A DNA stretch of 64,000 bases from JACCWP01 sp963801045 (GCA_963801045.1 CAWDDC010000004.1:1612001-1676000); one strand, 5' to 3'; shown: positions 35,295 to 44,430, counted from the first letter of the stretch. A program made the numbers and translations. Notes: generated from the sequence alone by a model not told the origin.

Positions 35295-36728
35295 ATGGGG
35301 ATTCTTCGCGCCGGGCTGCTGGCCGCTGCCGTCCTGCCACTGCTGGTGCCGATGTCGGTCGCCTCGCCCGCCGCACCGGCGCCCGCGCCCGCCGGCGCCG
35401 AGGAGCGCAACGTGCTCCTCGTCATCGTCGACGACATGCGGACCGACGAGCTCCGGGTGATGCCGAAGACCCAGGCCTGGCTGCAGCAGCACGGGGTGCG
35501 GTTCGCCAACGCGTACGCACCCACGCCGCTGTGCTGCCCCGCACGGGCATCCATCCTCACCGGTCAGTACACCCACAACCACGGCGTCCAGGACAACAAC
35601 GAGACACTTCCGCACCCCGGCGGAGTGTCGGTCTTCGACGACGACCTGACCCTGGCCACGCAGGTCGACGACGCGGTGACCACGGGGTACATCGGCAAGT
35701 ACCTCAACCGCTACGGCCAGCCCGACGGCGTCGACGCGTCGTACGTCCCGCCGGGCTGGGACCGCTGGTGGGCGGCGACCGGCGGCGAGTACACGTACCT
35801 GCCGGCCACGACGTACACGGTCGACGGGATCCGTCCCGTCCGGCTCGAGGGCTACCAGACCGACGTGGCGACGCAGCTGGCCCAGAACTTCATCCGTCGG
35901 CACCGCGACCAACCGTTCCTGCTGGTCCTGAACTACCTCGCCCCGCACAGCAACGTGGATCCGGACACGCTGGGCAAGGACAGGCCGGTGCCGGCACCCG
36001 AGTACCGCGGCGACTTCGCGGGCACCGGCGTCCCCCGCACCCGTGCGTTCAACGAGCGGAACGTCTCGGACAAGCCCGAGTCCTACCAACGGCCACGGCT
36101 GTCGTCCGGCATCGTGCGCCGGCTGGACCGGCTCGCGGATGCCCGCTACGAGACGCTGCAGAGCGTCGACGAGGGGATGGCCCGGCTTCGCAGGAGCCTG
36201 CGCGCCGACGGGCTGCTCGCGGCGACCGACGTCATCTTCGTCAGCGACAACGGCTTCATGCTGGGCGAGCACCGACTCCCGGCGAGCAAGGTGGTGCAGT
36301 ACGAGCCGAGCGTCCGGGTGCCGATGCTGATGGCCGGCCCGGACGTCCCGGTCGGCGAGGTCCGCAGCGACCTGGTCGGGCTGCACGACCTCGCCTCGAC
36401 CATCACCACCTGGTTCGGCCTCGGCCCGATGCCCGGGGCGGACGGCATCGACCTGGGTCAGACGATGGTGGGGGACCCGTCCGGCCGTGACCTGCTGTTC
36501 GAGGGGTACTTCGACACGTCACCCGAACGGGACTACGCGACGATCCGGACCCCTGCCGGCCTGAAGTACACCGAGCTGGTCAACGGTCAACGCGAGCTGT
36601 ACGACCTGACCGTCGACCCGTACGAGACGCAGAACCTGGTGGATCGACCGGAGCTCGCGGCGACCGTGGCCGACCTGGCGGCGCGGCTCGCGGTGCTGCG
36701 CGCCTGCGCGGAGCAGACCTGCCGCTAG
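35295..36728 (+). CDS. Secreted sulfatase
   Basis: A 477-residue protein with an N-terminal signal peptide (about 1-24, MGILRAGLLAAAVLPLLVPM) and a likely Ala-x-Ala type cleavage region. The core has VLLVIVDDMRTDEL (metal site), then LCCPARASILTG, which contains the CxPxR formylglycine signature, GKYLNRYG, and FVSDNGFMLGEHRL. It should be activated by a formylglycine-generating enzyme encoded elsewhere. The exported enzyme probably removes sulphate from carbohydrates or other esters. GGGAG precedes the ATG. Confidence 0.92.
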   Translation: MGILRAGLLAAAVLPLLVPMSVASPAAPAPAPAGAEERNVLLVIVDDMRTDELRVMPKTQAWLQQHGVRFANAYAPTPLCCPARASILTGQYTHNHGVQDNNETLPHPGGVSVFDDDLTLATQVDDAVTTGYIGKYLNRYGQPDGVDASYVPPGWDRWWAATGGEYTYLPATTYTVDGIRPVRLEGYQTDVATQLAQNFIRRHRDQPFLLVLNYLAPHSNVDPDTLGKDRPVPAPEYRGDFAGTGVPRTRAFNERNVSDKPESYQRPRLSSGIVRRLDRLADARYETLQSVDEGMARLRRSLRADGLLAATDVIFVSDNGFMLGEHRLPASKVVQYEPSVRVPMLMAGPDVPVGEVRSDLVGLHDLASTITTWFGLGPMPGADGIDLGQTMVGDPSGRDLLFEGYFDTSPERDYATIRTPAGLKYTELVNGQRELYDLTVDPYETQNLVDRPELAATVADLAARLAVLRACAEQTCR

Positions 36729-36769
36729 CAGCACCCAGGGGGTTGCGCCGGGCGTGCGAGGCTGGGCCG

Positions 36770-37564
36770 GTGCGCGTGGAGTCGGTTGCCGACCCGGACG
36801 ACTTGCGGCTGGCCGACTACCGCGGCCTGCGGGACGTGACCTTGCGCCGGACGCTGGAGGCCGAGCACGGGCTGTTCATCGCGGAGGGGGCTACCGTTCT
36901 GCGGCGCGCGCTCGCCGCCGGTTACCGCCCTCGGTCGGTGCTGGTCACGCCGCGCTGGCTGGACGACCTGGGCGACGTGCTCGGAGCGGCCGACGCGCCG
37001 TGCTACCTGGTCGACGAGGCGGTGGCCGAGCGGGTCACCGGCTACCACGTGCACCGGGGCGCGCTCGCGTCGATGCACCGGCGACCGCTGCCACCGGTGG
37101 CCGAGGTGCTGGCCGCCGCCGACCGCCTGGTCGTGCTCGAGGACGTCGTCGACCACACCAACGTCGGTGCGGTATTTCGCTCGGCCGTGGCGCTGGGCGC
37201 CCAGGCGGCGCTGCTGTCGCCACGCTGCGCCGACCCGCTGTACCGGCGGGCGGTGAAGGTCTCGATGGGCACCGTGTTCGCCCTGCCGTGGACCCGGGTC
37301 GACGACTGGTCGGACGCGGTGCCCGCGCTGCGCGAAGCCGGGTTCACGACGGTGGCGCTCACGCCTGCCGAGGACGCGGTCGACCTGGCCGCTGCCGGGA
37401 CGCACCGCCGCACGGCGCTGCTCATCGGCACCGAGGGTCCCGGCCTGTCCCACCGCTGGCAGGACGCGGCGGACGTCCGGGCCCGGATCCCGATGAGCGG
37501 GGGGATCGACTCACTCAACGTCGCGGCCGCGACCGCCGTGGCGGCGTACGCGCTGTGGCGCTAG
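36770..37564 (+). CDS. TrmH/SpoU family RNA 2'-O-methyltransferase
   Basis: A 264-residue protein from GTG 36770. The N-terminal substrate-binding domain (LRDVTLRRTLEAEHGLFIAEG) is followed by the SPOUT domain with VVLEDVVDHTNVGAVFRSA (motif 1), LLIGTEGPGLS (motif 2) and IPMSGGIDSLNVAAATAVAAY (motif 3). It probably methylates a ribose in 23S rRNA or tRNA; the exact site is unknown. Its stop overlaps the end of the convergent deformylase gene by 4 nt. Confidence 0.92.
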   Translation: MRVESVADPDDLRLADYRGLRDVTLRRTLEAEHGLFIAEGATVLRRALAAGYRPRSVLVTPRWLDDLGDVLGAADAPCYLVDEAVAERVTGYHVHRGALASMHRRPLPPVAEVLAAADRLVVLEDVVDHTNVGAVFRSAVALGAQAALLSPRCADPLYRRAVKVSMGTVFALPWTRVDDWSDAVPALREAGFTTVALTPAEDAVDLAAAGTHRRTALLIGTEGPGLSHRWQDAADVRARIPMSGGIDSLNVAAATAVAAYALWR

Positions 37565-38154
37565 ACGTTCTCGCCCTCGGAGCGCGCCGAGTCCTCGCCG
37601 ACCGGCCACCCGGCGGGGAAGTCCTCCGCTGCCTCCTCCTGGTCGCGCCGCAGCTTCTTGCGCGCCTTCGTGCTGAGCCGGTCGGCGAAGACGGTGCCGA
37701 ACAGGTGGTCGGTCTCGTGCTGCAGGCACCGGGCCAGCAACCCGGTGCCCTCGTAGACGATCGGGGCGCCGGTGTGGTCCTGACCCTCGACCCTGGCCCA
37801 GTCCGGGCGGGGGCAGGACACGAACGCGCCCGGGAACGACAGGCAGCCCTCGTCACTGTCGTCGAGATTGCGGTCCTTCAGGTCCGGCAGGACGAGCCGC
37901 GGGTTGCACACCACGCCGCGGTGCCGTTCGTGGTCGTCGTCGGGGCAGTCGAACACGAACACGGCCTGGTCGACACCGACCTGGTTGGCCGCCAGGCCGA
38001 CCCCGTCTGCGGCGTACATGGTCGCGATCATGTCGGCCACCAGCGTGGCCAGGTCGTCGTCGAACGTCGTCACCGGCTCCAGCACCCGGTGCATCACCGA
38101 CTCGCCCCACCGGGTGATGGGACGCACCGTTCCGTTGTCGGGGAGCTCGTCCAC
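37561..38154 (-). CDS. def: Peptide deformylase
   Basis: A 197-residue protein. All three deformylase motifs are present: GVGLAANQVGV (motif 1), EGCLSFPG (motif 2 with the metal Cys) and QHETDHLFG (motif 3, HExxH). It removes the formyl group from nascent proteins. The C-terminal 30 residues are charged and variable. A GTG start at 38154 is assumed. It converges on and overlaps the SpoU gene. Confidence 0.95.
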   Translation of the reverse strand: MDELPDNGTVRPITRWGESVMHRVLEPVTTFDDDLATLVADMIATMYAADGVGLAANQVGVDQAVFVFDCPDDDHERHRGVVCNPRLVLPDLKDRNLDDSDEGCLSFPGAFVSCPRPDWARVEGQDHTGAPIVYEGTGLLARCLQHETDHLFGTVFADRLSTKARKKLRRDQEEAAEDFPAGWPVGEDSARSEGENV

Positions 38155-38208
38155 GGCGGCAGGCTACGACGCGCCACGGGACTGAACGCACAGGGGGCCG
38201 CGTGCAGG

Positions 38209-39018
38209 ATGATGCGCGGCATGGTGCTCGACCTGGATCCCGGCGAGGTGTCGTCGCCGCTGGACTATCCGGGGCACCGGCTGCGCCGGTCGGTGCTGCT
38301 GCGTCACGACCACCTCGCCGACTGGGGCATCGACGGGGCGACCCCGCTCGGGTCCGCGCCGGTCGCGCTGCGGGGCGGCGGCGAGCTGCCGCTGGACCGG
38401 GTGCTCGGCGACGAGGGAGTGGCACCGCTGGACGGGCGGACCCTGGTCGTGGGCGTCGGCAGCAACGCCGCTCCGTGGCTGGTGCTGCGCAAGCTGCACG
38501 CCGCCGGCGCGGGCACGGTGGTCCCGTTCGTGACGTGCACGGTCACGGGGATCGCCGTGACGCACTCGGCACACGTCAGCGCTGGTGGCTACATCGCCAT
38601 GACACCTGCCGGGCGACCGCACGGTCAGGTGCCGCTGGTGGCGGCTTTGCTGGACGCTGAACAGCTGGCCGCGCTGGACGCGACCGAGCCGAACTACGAA
38701 CGGCTGCTGATCGACGGCGAGCGGTATCCGGTGCACCTGGACGGCGGCGGACGCCCGACGGCCTACCACCTGTACCGCTCCCGGCACGGAGTGCTGTGCC
38801 TGGACGGTGAGCCGCTGCCGTCGATGGGTCAGCGCGACCTGCACCAGCGGCTGTTCGTCGATCCCGACCTGGCCGCCCTGGTGCCCGGCACGACACCGGA
38901 CGAGCGCCTGCCGGCGCTGCGCACGCCTGCCGTGCAGGAACGGGTGCGCGCGCTGTTCCGCGCGCGAGGCTGGGCCGCCGACTCGCGCCTGCACGGGGAG
39001 CCGGCCGCCGGCGCGTGA
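38209..39018 (+). CDS. Conserved hypothetical protein
   Basis: A 269-residue protein (starts at 38209, 38212 or 38221 are all in frame). I do not recognise a named family. VVGVGSNAAPWLVLRKL near the middle and PFVTCTVTGIAVTHSAHVSAGGYIAMTPA suggest a compact enzyme-like fold, and EPNYERLLIDGERYPVHL resembles the gamma-glutamylcyclotransferase-like pattern of 'GSN' followed by a conserved acidic 'E-PNY' segment, though I cannot confirm that. It is soluble and well coded. It is divergent from def, with about 55 bp between starts. Confidence 0.7.
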   Translation: MMRGMVLDLDPGEVSSPLDYPGHRLRRSVLLRHDHLADWGIDGATPLGSAPVALRGGGELPLDRVLGDEGVAPLDGRTLVVGVGSNAAPWLVLRKLHAAGAGTVVPFVTCTVTGIAVTHSAHVSAGGYIAMTPAGRPHGQVPLVAALLDAEQLAALDATEPNYERLLIDGERYPVHLDGGGRPTAYHLYRSRHGVLCLDGEPLPSMGQRDLHQRLFVDPDLAALVPGTTPDERLPALRTPAVQERVRALFRARGWAADSRLHGEPAAGA

Positions 39019-39213
39019 TCACCCCGCGGCGGCTCGCTCGGCGGCGCTCCGCAGGATGCAGAACTCGTTGCCCTCGGGGTCGGCCAGGACGACCCAGCCG
39101 CTGCCGTCGGGGTTGCGCCGGTCGGCCAGCTGGGTGGCGCCGAGACCGACGACGCGGGCGACCTCCTCCTCGCGGGTGCGGTCGGTCGGCTCCAGGTCGA
39201 AGTGGATCCGCAT
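39019..39213 (-). pseudogene. VOC (glyoxalase) family protein fragment, C-terminal half only
   Basis: A 64-residue frame, RIHFDLEPTDRTREEEVARV ... GSGWVVLADPEGNEFCILRS. This is the second beta-alpha-beta module and the metal-binding Glu end of a VOC domain; a full protein needs about 50-60 more residues ahead of it, and none are found upstream in any frame. It is therefore likely a remnant, unless the short form is used in a heterodimer. The DNA around its start is repeated at about 39810-39883. Confidence 0.7.
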
Positions 39214-39264
39214 GGCCCGCAGCCTTCCGTCCGGTGGTTGCGGGGCGCAGCCTGATTACCCCGG
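39191..39264. repeat. Direct repeat, left copy, flanking a secreted-protein gene
   Basis: The segment from TCCAGGTCGAAGTGGATCCG to GCAGCCTGATTACCCC closely matches 39810-39880 in the same orientation, with shared blocks GTGGATCCGC, CTTCCGTCCG and GCAGCCTGATTAC and a 3-nt gap. Identity is roughly three quarters by eye. The left copy holds the start of the VOC fragment. Confidence 0.75.
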
Positions 39265-39368
39265 GAGGCCCCGCCCGTGTGCAACACGGACATCGTGGAT
39301 CTCCTGAGTCAGCAACGCAGACGGGGATAGCCTGCGGCATCTCATCGACATGCATGGAGGTGGCGTCG

Positions 39369-39788
39369 ATGAAGAGGCTCGCGCCGGTTGCCATCGTCTT
39401 CATGCTCGCGGCTCTGGTTGGCGCCATGCCATCGGCGGGTGCACGGTCCACAGCAGGTACGGAGGCCAACACCTACCGCTACTACACGGCGTGCAGCCCG
39501 AGGCCGGATGCCGTGCCGGCGCACCGGTGCCCCACGAGGGGCACGAAGGGCGCGTTCTTCAAGAGCCTGGACGACCACGTCATGTACAAGGTCTGCGTCA
39601 AGTTCCCGAACGACGACAGGCTCTGCGCAACCCGCCAGGACGCGCCCCGGCGCGCGCTCAAGATCAACTCGATCACGTCGCACATGGTCGGCCGGCACAC
39701 CGTGACCTGGTTCGTCGCCGGCAACAAGGTCGGCACCCGCCACTTCACCATTCGCCGCTCCCCGACCAGAGCGCACTCCGGATTCTGA
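39369..39788 (+). CDS. Small secreted protein of unknown function
   Basis: A 139-residue protein with a clear signal peptide (MKRLAPVAIVFMLAALVGAM, cleavage after about SAGA). The mature part has four Cys (YYTACS, HRCPT, YKVCV, RLCAT) that could form two disulphides, and a C-terminal beta-rich SHMVGRHTVTWFVAGNKVGT. I do not recognise the family. The ATG follows GGAGG. Its GC content is visibly lower than that of its neighbours, and it lies between two copies of a direct repeat, which hints at insertion or rearrangement here. Confidence 0.7.
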   Translation: MKRLAPVAIVFMLAALVGAMPSAGARSTAGTEANTYRYYTACSPRPDAVPAHRCPTRGTKGAFFKSLDDHVMYKVCVKFPNDDRLCATRQDAPRRALKINSITSHMVGRHTVTWFVAGNKVGTRHFTIRRSPTRAHSGF

Positions 39789-39809
39789 CCCACTGATTCA
39801 CCGACTGTC

Positions 39810-39880
39810 CTCCGGGTCGACGTGGATCCGCGTGCCGCACTCTTCCGTCCGCTGGCCGGAGGGTGCAGCCTGATTACTCG
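39810..39880. repeat. Direct repeat, right copy
   Basis: This matches 39191-39264 (see left copy). It includes a short remnant of the VOC reading frame (RIHVD on the minus strand) that soon stops. It ends just before the DUF1918 gene's ribosome-binding site. Confidence 0.75.
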
Positions 39881-39899
39881 CGCGAGGCGAGGAGGAGAC

Positions 39900-40088
39900 A
39901 TGCAGGCTCAAGTGGGAGACAAGCTGCACGTGCACGGGAAGGTCGTGGGCCAGCAGGAGCAGGTGGTGGAGGTGCTGGAGGTTCGCGGCGACGGCGGAGC
40001 CCCGCCGTACCTGGTACGGCACGCGGACGGTCACGAGGCACTGCTGTTCCCCGGCGCTGACACGTCGGTCGAGCACGCGGCGCGCTGA
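39900..40088 (+). CDS. DUF1918 domain protein
   Basis: A 62-residue protein that begins MQAQVGDKLHVHGKVVGQQE and has the family's VVEVLEVRGDGGAPPYLVRH and EALLFPGAD segments. DUF1918 is a small SH3-like beta barrel common in actinobacteria, of unknown role. ATG 39900 follows a perfect GGAGGAG 5 nt upstream. The right copy of the direct repeat abuts its leader. Confidence 0.9.
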   Translation: MQAQVGDKLHVHGKVVGQQEQVVEVLEVRGDGGAPPYLVRHADGHEALLFPGADTSVEHAAR

Positions 40089-40091
40089 CCG

Positions 40092-40790
40092 TCAGCCCGG
40101 CCCGGCGAACCAGCCGGGTGCCGCCGCCGCGAACGCCGACGGCGCGAGTGCAGCGGCGCCGGCGGGAAGGGTCGCGAGCACGGGCAGACCCGTGAGCCGC
40201 GGAAGGTCCACCGCGTTGGTGACCTCCGCGAGCCCCGGGTCGGTGGGCCACGACCCGATGACAAGGCCGCGCGCGTCGAGTCCGGCCCGATGGACCGCGT
40301 CGAGGCTCAGCGTCGTGTGGTTGAGCGTGCCGAGCCCGGGGCGGACCACCAGGACCACGTCGACGGTGCTGTCGTCGCTCGCGTGCCACTCCAGCGCCCG
40401 GGCGAGGTCCAGCAGCGTGCGGCCGTCCCGGTCGAGCCGTACGGCGACGCCGCCCGCACCCTCCACCAGCACCGCGTCCGCGTCGCCGGCAGCCGCGGCC
40501 GTGCGCCGGGCCAGCTCGTCGACGCCGGGCAGCTCGGCGCCCGACAGGCGCGCTGCCGACTCGGGCGCCAGCGGCTCGGGCAGCCGCACCAGATCCTGCA
40601 CGTCGGACAGCCCTGCCAGCCTCCGTACCTCGTCCGCGTCGCCAGGCTCGCCGCTCGCCAGGCCGGTCTGGACCGGCTTGACCACGGCGACCCGCAGGCC
40701 CCTCCCGGAGAGGTGCACGGCAAGGGCAGCGGTGACCACCGTCTTGCCGACGCCGGTGTCCGTGCCGGTCACCAACGTGTAGCGGGTCAC
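40092..40790 (-). CDS. bioD: Dethiobiotin synthetase
   Basis: A 232-residue protein. TGTDTGVGKTVVTAALA is the P-loop, KPVQTG the substrate lysine motif, and VEGAGGVAVRL the second nucleotide motif. It closes the ureido ring of dethiobiotin using CO2 and ATP. The GTG at 40790 overlaps the end of bioF (stop 40787-40789), so bioA, bioF and bioD form one tightly packed operon read on the minus strand. Confidence 0.95.
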   Translation of the reverse strand: MTRYTLVTGTDTGVGKTVVTAALAVHLSGRGLRVAVVKPVQTGLASGEPGDADEVRRLAGLSDVQDLVRLPEPLAPESAARLSGAELPGVDELARRTAAAAGDADAVLVEGAGGVAVRLDRDGRTLLDLARALEWHASDDSTVDVVLVVRPGLGTLNHTTLSLDAVHRAGLDARGLVIGSWPTDPGLAEVTNAVDLPRLTGLPVLATLPAGAAALAPSAFAAAAPGWFAGPG

Positions 40791-41903
40791 CGCAGTACCT
40801 CGGCGAGCACCGCGAGCGCCTTCGCCACGTCGGCGTCGGTGAGCGTGGCGTGCGCCGTGAGCCGCAGCCGGGAGATCCCGTCCGGCACCGACGGCGGCCG
40901 GAAGCAGCCGACCAGCACGCCGGCCGCTCTCGCCGCCTGCTGTGCCGTCACCGCCTGCTCGGGTCCGGGCATGGGCACCGGCACGATGGCGCCGGACGTC
41001 GCTGCGACCCCGCACCCTGCGGCGATCTCGGCGGAGCGGTCCCGGACGCGCCCCGCGAGACCTGGCTCGTCGACCAGCAGGTCGAGCGCGGCGAGCGCGG
41101 CGCCGGCTGCGGCCGGTGCCAGCCCGGTGTCGAAGATGAACGGCCGCGCGGTGTTGACCAGGTGGTCGACGACGCTGCGGCTGCCGAGCACCGCCCCGCC
41201 CTGGCTGCCGAGCGACTTGGACAACGTCAGCGTCACGACCACCCGGGGGCCGGTGAGTGCGGCGTCCGCGACCAGCCCCAGCCCGCCGGCGCCGGCGACG
41301 CCCAGGCCGTGCGCCTCGTCGACCAGCAGCGTCGCGTCGTGGCGGTCGCACAAGCACGGCCAGGTCGGACAGTGCAGCGGCGTCGCCGAGCACCGAGTAG
41401 ACGGACTCGCACACCACCAGCGCACGCGGTTGCGCCCGTCCGGCGAGGGCTGCGTCCACCGCGTCGACGTCGCGGTGCGGCACGACCCGTACCTCTCCAC
41501 GCGCGAGCCGGCAGGCATCGACGAGCGAGGCGTGCACGTGGGCGTCGGACACGATCAGGGTCTCGGCGTCGGCCAGCGCGGTGACCGCCGACAGGTTGGC
41601 GTGGTAGCCGGTGGACAGCACGAGCGCCGCCTCGTGACCGAGCACCGACGCGAGCCGATGCTCCAGCCGGTCGTGGATCTCGAGCGTCCCGGTGACCAGC
41701 CGGGAGGCACCCGCGCCGGCGCCCCAGGCGCGGGCCGCCTCGACCGCCGCCACGACCACTCGCGGGTCGTGGGCCAGGCCGAGGTAGTCGTTGCCCGCGA
41801 GGTCGAGCAGGCCGTCCTGCTCGCGCACCTGCAACCCGCGTTGCAGCCCGGCCCGCCGGCGGGCGAGCGCCGCACCGGTCAGCCAGTCGTCGAGCGAGCC
41901 CAC
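40787..41903 (-). pseudogene. bioF: 8-amino-7-oxononanoate synthase, one frameshift
   Basis: The first part (GTG 41903, MGSLDDWLTGAALARRRAG through CESVYSVLGDAAALSDLAVL) and the second part (CDRHDATLLVDEAHGLGVAG to the stop at 40787) are in different frames. Removing one A of the pair at 41352-41353 joins them exactly. The PLP lysine is in LTLSKSLGSQGGA and the substrate region HGLG is intact. BioF condenses pimeloyl-ACP or -CoA with alanine. It starts directly after bioA. A sequencing error is more likely than a true lesion, given the complete operon. Confidence 0.9.
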
Positions 41904-43190
41904 TCAGGCCACCTCGGCACGTACGGCGGCGGCCACTGCGTCGGTGATCCGGACGACGTCGTCCGGCGCGGTGACGTAGGGCGGCATCGTGTAGACCAGA
42001 TCCCGGAACGGCCGCAGCCACACCCCGGCGGCCAGGGCGGCGGCGGTCGCGCGCTCGACGTCGACCGGCCGGTCGAGCTGGACCACACCGACCGCACCCA
42101 GGACGCGTACGTCGGACACGCCCGGTACGTCGGCCAGCGGCCGCAGCCCGGTCTCCAGGCCGGTCGACACCTCGGCGACGCGGGTGGCCCAGTCGGCGCC
42201 GGTCAGCAGGTCGAGCGAGGCGCACGCGACGGCGCAGGCCAGCGGGTTCCCCATGTACGTGGGCCCGTGCATCAGCACCCCCGACTCCGACGCCGATACG
42301 TCGTGTGCCACCCGTCCGGTCGTGAGCACCGCGGACAGCGTCAGGTAGCCCCCGGTGAGCGCCTTGCCGACGCACATCACGTCCGGAGCGACGCCGGCCT
42401 GGTCGGCGCCGAACAGGGTGCCGGTGCGGCCGAACCCGGTGGCGATCTCGTCGAGCACCAGCAGCAGCCCGTGGCTGTCGCACACCCCGCGCAGCACCCG
42501 CAGACTGGCGGGGTCGTAGACGTGCATGCCGCCGGCGCCCTGCAGCACCGGCTCGACCACCACGGCGGCCAGCTCGTCGGCGTGCCGGCTCGCGAGCCGC
42601 TCGACCTCTGCCGCCCACCCCGCCACGTCGCCGCCGGGTGCAGGAGGACGGGGAGCGAACACGTGTTGCGGCAGCACTCCGGCGAACATCGCGTGCATCC
42701 CGCCCACCGGGTCGCACACGGCCATCGCACCGAAGGTGTCGCCGTGGTAGCCGCCCCGTACGGTGAGCAGCCGCGTCCGCTGCGGCGCACCGCGCCCGCG
42801 CTGCGCCTGCAGCGCGACCTTGAGCGCGACCTCGACCGCCACCGAGCCGGAGTCGGCGAGGAAGACGTGCTCGAGCCCTGCCGGTGCCAGCTCGACCAGC
42901 CGCCGGCCGAGCGCGACCGCAGGTTCGTGCGTCAGCCCCCCGAACATCACGTGCGCCATCCGGCCCACCTGGTCACGTACCGCCGCGTCCAGCACCGGGT
43001 GGCGGTAGCCGTGGATCGCGCACCACCACGAGCTCATCGCATCGACGACCTCACGCCCGTCGTCGAGCCGCAACCGAACCCCCTGCGCCTCGGTGACGAC
43101 GCGCGTGGGCGTCGGCGCGGTCATCGACGTGTACGGGTGCCAGAGGTGGTCCCGGTCGAAGTCGGCGAGTGCGGTCAAGGCTGCGGTCAT
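41904..43190 (-). CDS. bioA: Adenosylmethionine-8-amino-7-oxononanoate aminotransferase
   Basis: A 428-residue class III aminotransferase. DRDHLWHPYTSMTAPTPTRV at the N-terminus is the BioA marker, SWWCAIHGYRHP follows, VFLADSGSVAVEVALK binds the cofactor phosphate, LLVLDEIATGFGRTG holds the PLP Asp and CVGKALTGGYLTLSA the PLP Lys. It transfers the amino group of S-adenosylmethionine. First gene of the bioAFD operon; about 190 bp separate its start from the divergent secreted-protein gene. Confidence 0.95.
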   Translation of the reverse strand: MTAALTALADFDRDHLWHPYTSMTAPTPTRVVTEAQGVRLRLDDGREVVDAMSSWWCAIHGYRHPVLDAAVRDQVGRMAHVMFGGLTHEPAVALGRRLVELAPAGLEHVFLADSGSVAVEVALKVALQAQRGRGAPQRTRLLTVRGGYHGDTFGAMAVCDPVGGMHAMFAGVLPQHVFAPRPPAPGGDVAGWAAEVERLASRHADELAAVVVEPVLQGAGGMHVYDPASLRVLRGVCDSHGLLLVLDEIATGFGRTGTLFGADQAGVAPDVMCVGKALTGGYLTLSAVLTTGRVAHDVSASESGVLMHGPTYMGNPLACAVACASLDLLTGADWATRVAEVSTGLETGLRPLADVPGVSDVRVLGAVGVVQLDRPVDVERATAAALAAGVWLRPFRDLVYTMPPYVTAPDDVVRITDAVAAAVRAEVA

Positions 43191-43383
43191 GGCTGCTCAA
43201 GGCTAGGGCGCGGCCGGGACCGGGCGTCGGGAGCGGGTCGGCAGCTGCGAGCACTACGGGCAAAACGCCTCGCCGCACCGCCGGCGTGCCCCATAGTGGG
43301 GCCATCCCAGGTGCTTGGTCCGCGGCGCGTCATCGACGCCGCGGCCTGACCGCGTCCGCCCCCATCGCCGTTGAGGAATCGCC

Positions 43384-44265
43384 ATGCGCCCAGTCCTGTC
43401 GGTACATCGCGTGGTCGGCCTGGCGGCCGCCATCGTGCTGGCGTCGGCCTCGTTCGCCGCGGGCACGATGGTCACGGCCGCAGGACCTGACCGGACCCCG
43501 CCCGTGGTCACGGCCCCACCGCAGCCGGCCTTCCTGGTCGGCGGCCAGCTCCAGGTCTGGGGGGACTTCCCGGGGGTGCAGTACACCGACGTCCCGGTAC
43601 GGATGACCTGGTCGGCGAGCGACCCGTCGGGCGTGTGCAGCTACAGCATCGACGGCCTGCACAGCAACTACGGCTCGGGGTTCCCGGTCACCCACGTCGA
43701 GGACGACCTGGAGTCGCCTGCCTACGACGGCACGCTCAACGACTACGACGGCACCTTCGGCAGCGGGGGCGGGTGGCCCAACGGCTACCTCGTGAGCGCC
43801 TACGACTGCGAGTACAACGTCGCCGGCATCGTGGCGGTCGAGGGAGCTCCGGTCGTGTTCCAGGACGACGGACGCTCGGCCACCGGAGGCCCGGAGGTCG
43901 GCGGACCCGAGCCGATCACCCTCGACTACTCGGGGCGGTGGACGCTCGGCAGCTGCGCGTGCGCCTCCGGCGGCACGCAGCGGGCGACCAACCGGGCCGG
44001 TGCCGCCGTCGAGTTCACCCGGAGCTTCGCCGAGGGCGACCACGTCGCCCTGGTGATGGCCACCGGGCCGGGACGCGGTCGGGCCGGGGTGTACGTCGAC
44101 GGTGAACTCGTACGGAACGTCGACACGTTCGCAGCCGGCGGGAACGTCAACCGCATCGTCGTGTTCGACCGTGCGCTGAGCGCCGGTGACCACACGATCC
44201 GGCTGGTGAACCGGGCGACCGCGGGTCATCCGCGCATCGACCTGGACGCCGTGGTGGTCAGCTAG
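43384..44265 (+). CDS. Secreted protein of unknown function with beta-sandwich-like C-terminal domain
   Basis: A 293-residue protein with an N-terminal signal segment (about 1-32, VVGLAAAIVLASASFAAG). A middle part has several Cys and aromatic residues (GVCSYSIDGLHSNYG, YDCEYNVAG). The final 100 residues (WTLGSCACASGGTQRATNRAGAAVEF ... DGELVRNVDTF ... GDHTIRLVNRATAGHPRIDLDAVVV) look like a jelly-roll carbohydrate-binding type domain. This is a structural guess, not a recognised family. ATG 43384 is preceded by GAGGAAT. Confidence 0.7.
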   Translation: MRPVLSVHRVVGLAAAIVLASASFAAGTMVTAAGPDRTPPVVTAPPQPAFLVGGQLQVWGDFPGVQYTDVPVRMTWSASDPSGVCSYSIDGLHSNYGSGFPVTHVEDDLESPAYDGTLNDYDGTFGSGGGWPNGYLVSAYDCEYNVAGIVAVEGAPVVFQDDGRSATGGPEVGGPEPITLDYSGRWTLGSCACASGGTQRATNRAGAAVEFTRSFAEGDHVALVMATGPGRGRAGVYVDGELVRNVDTFAAGGNVNRIVVFDRALSAGDHTIRLVNRATAGHPRIDLDAVVVS

Positions 44266-44430
44266 CACCTGCGTCCCGGGGAAGGTGCCGCGAAATCCGG
44301 GGGTCTGTCGCCCCCGACGGCACGTCGTGCCATGCTCGGTCGGGTCCCGCCACCGCCACGGCGGGACGCCAAGGACACCTGTCCGACCCCAACGTGCGCT
44401 CGCCCCCTGGTACAACGCGAGAGGACCGGC

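Noticed and set aside
39019..40088. Prophage or insertion element in the lower-GC patch
   Set aside because: No integrase, transposase, terminal inverted repeat or tRNA target is visible; only a direct repeat and a gene remnant.
40290..43349. 1019-residue plus-strand frame opposite the biotin operon
   Set aside because: Shadow of bioDFA; the true genes on the minus strand carry all catalytic motifs.
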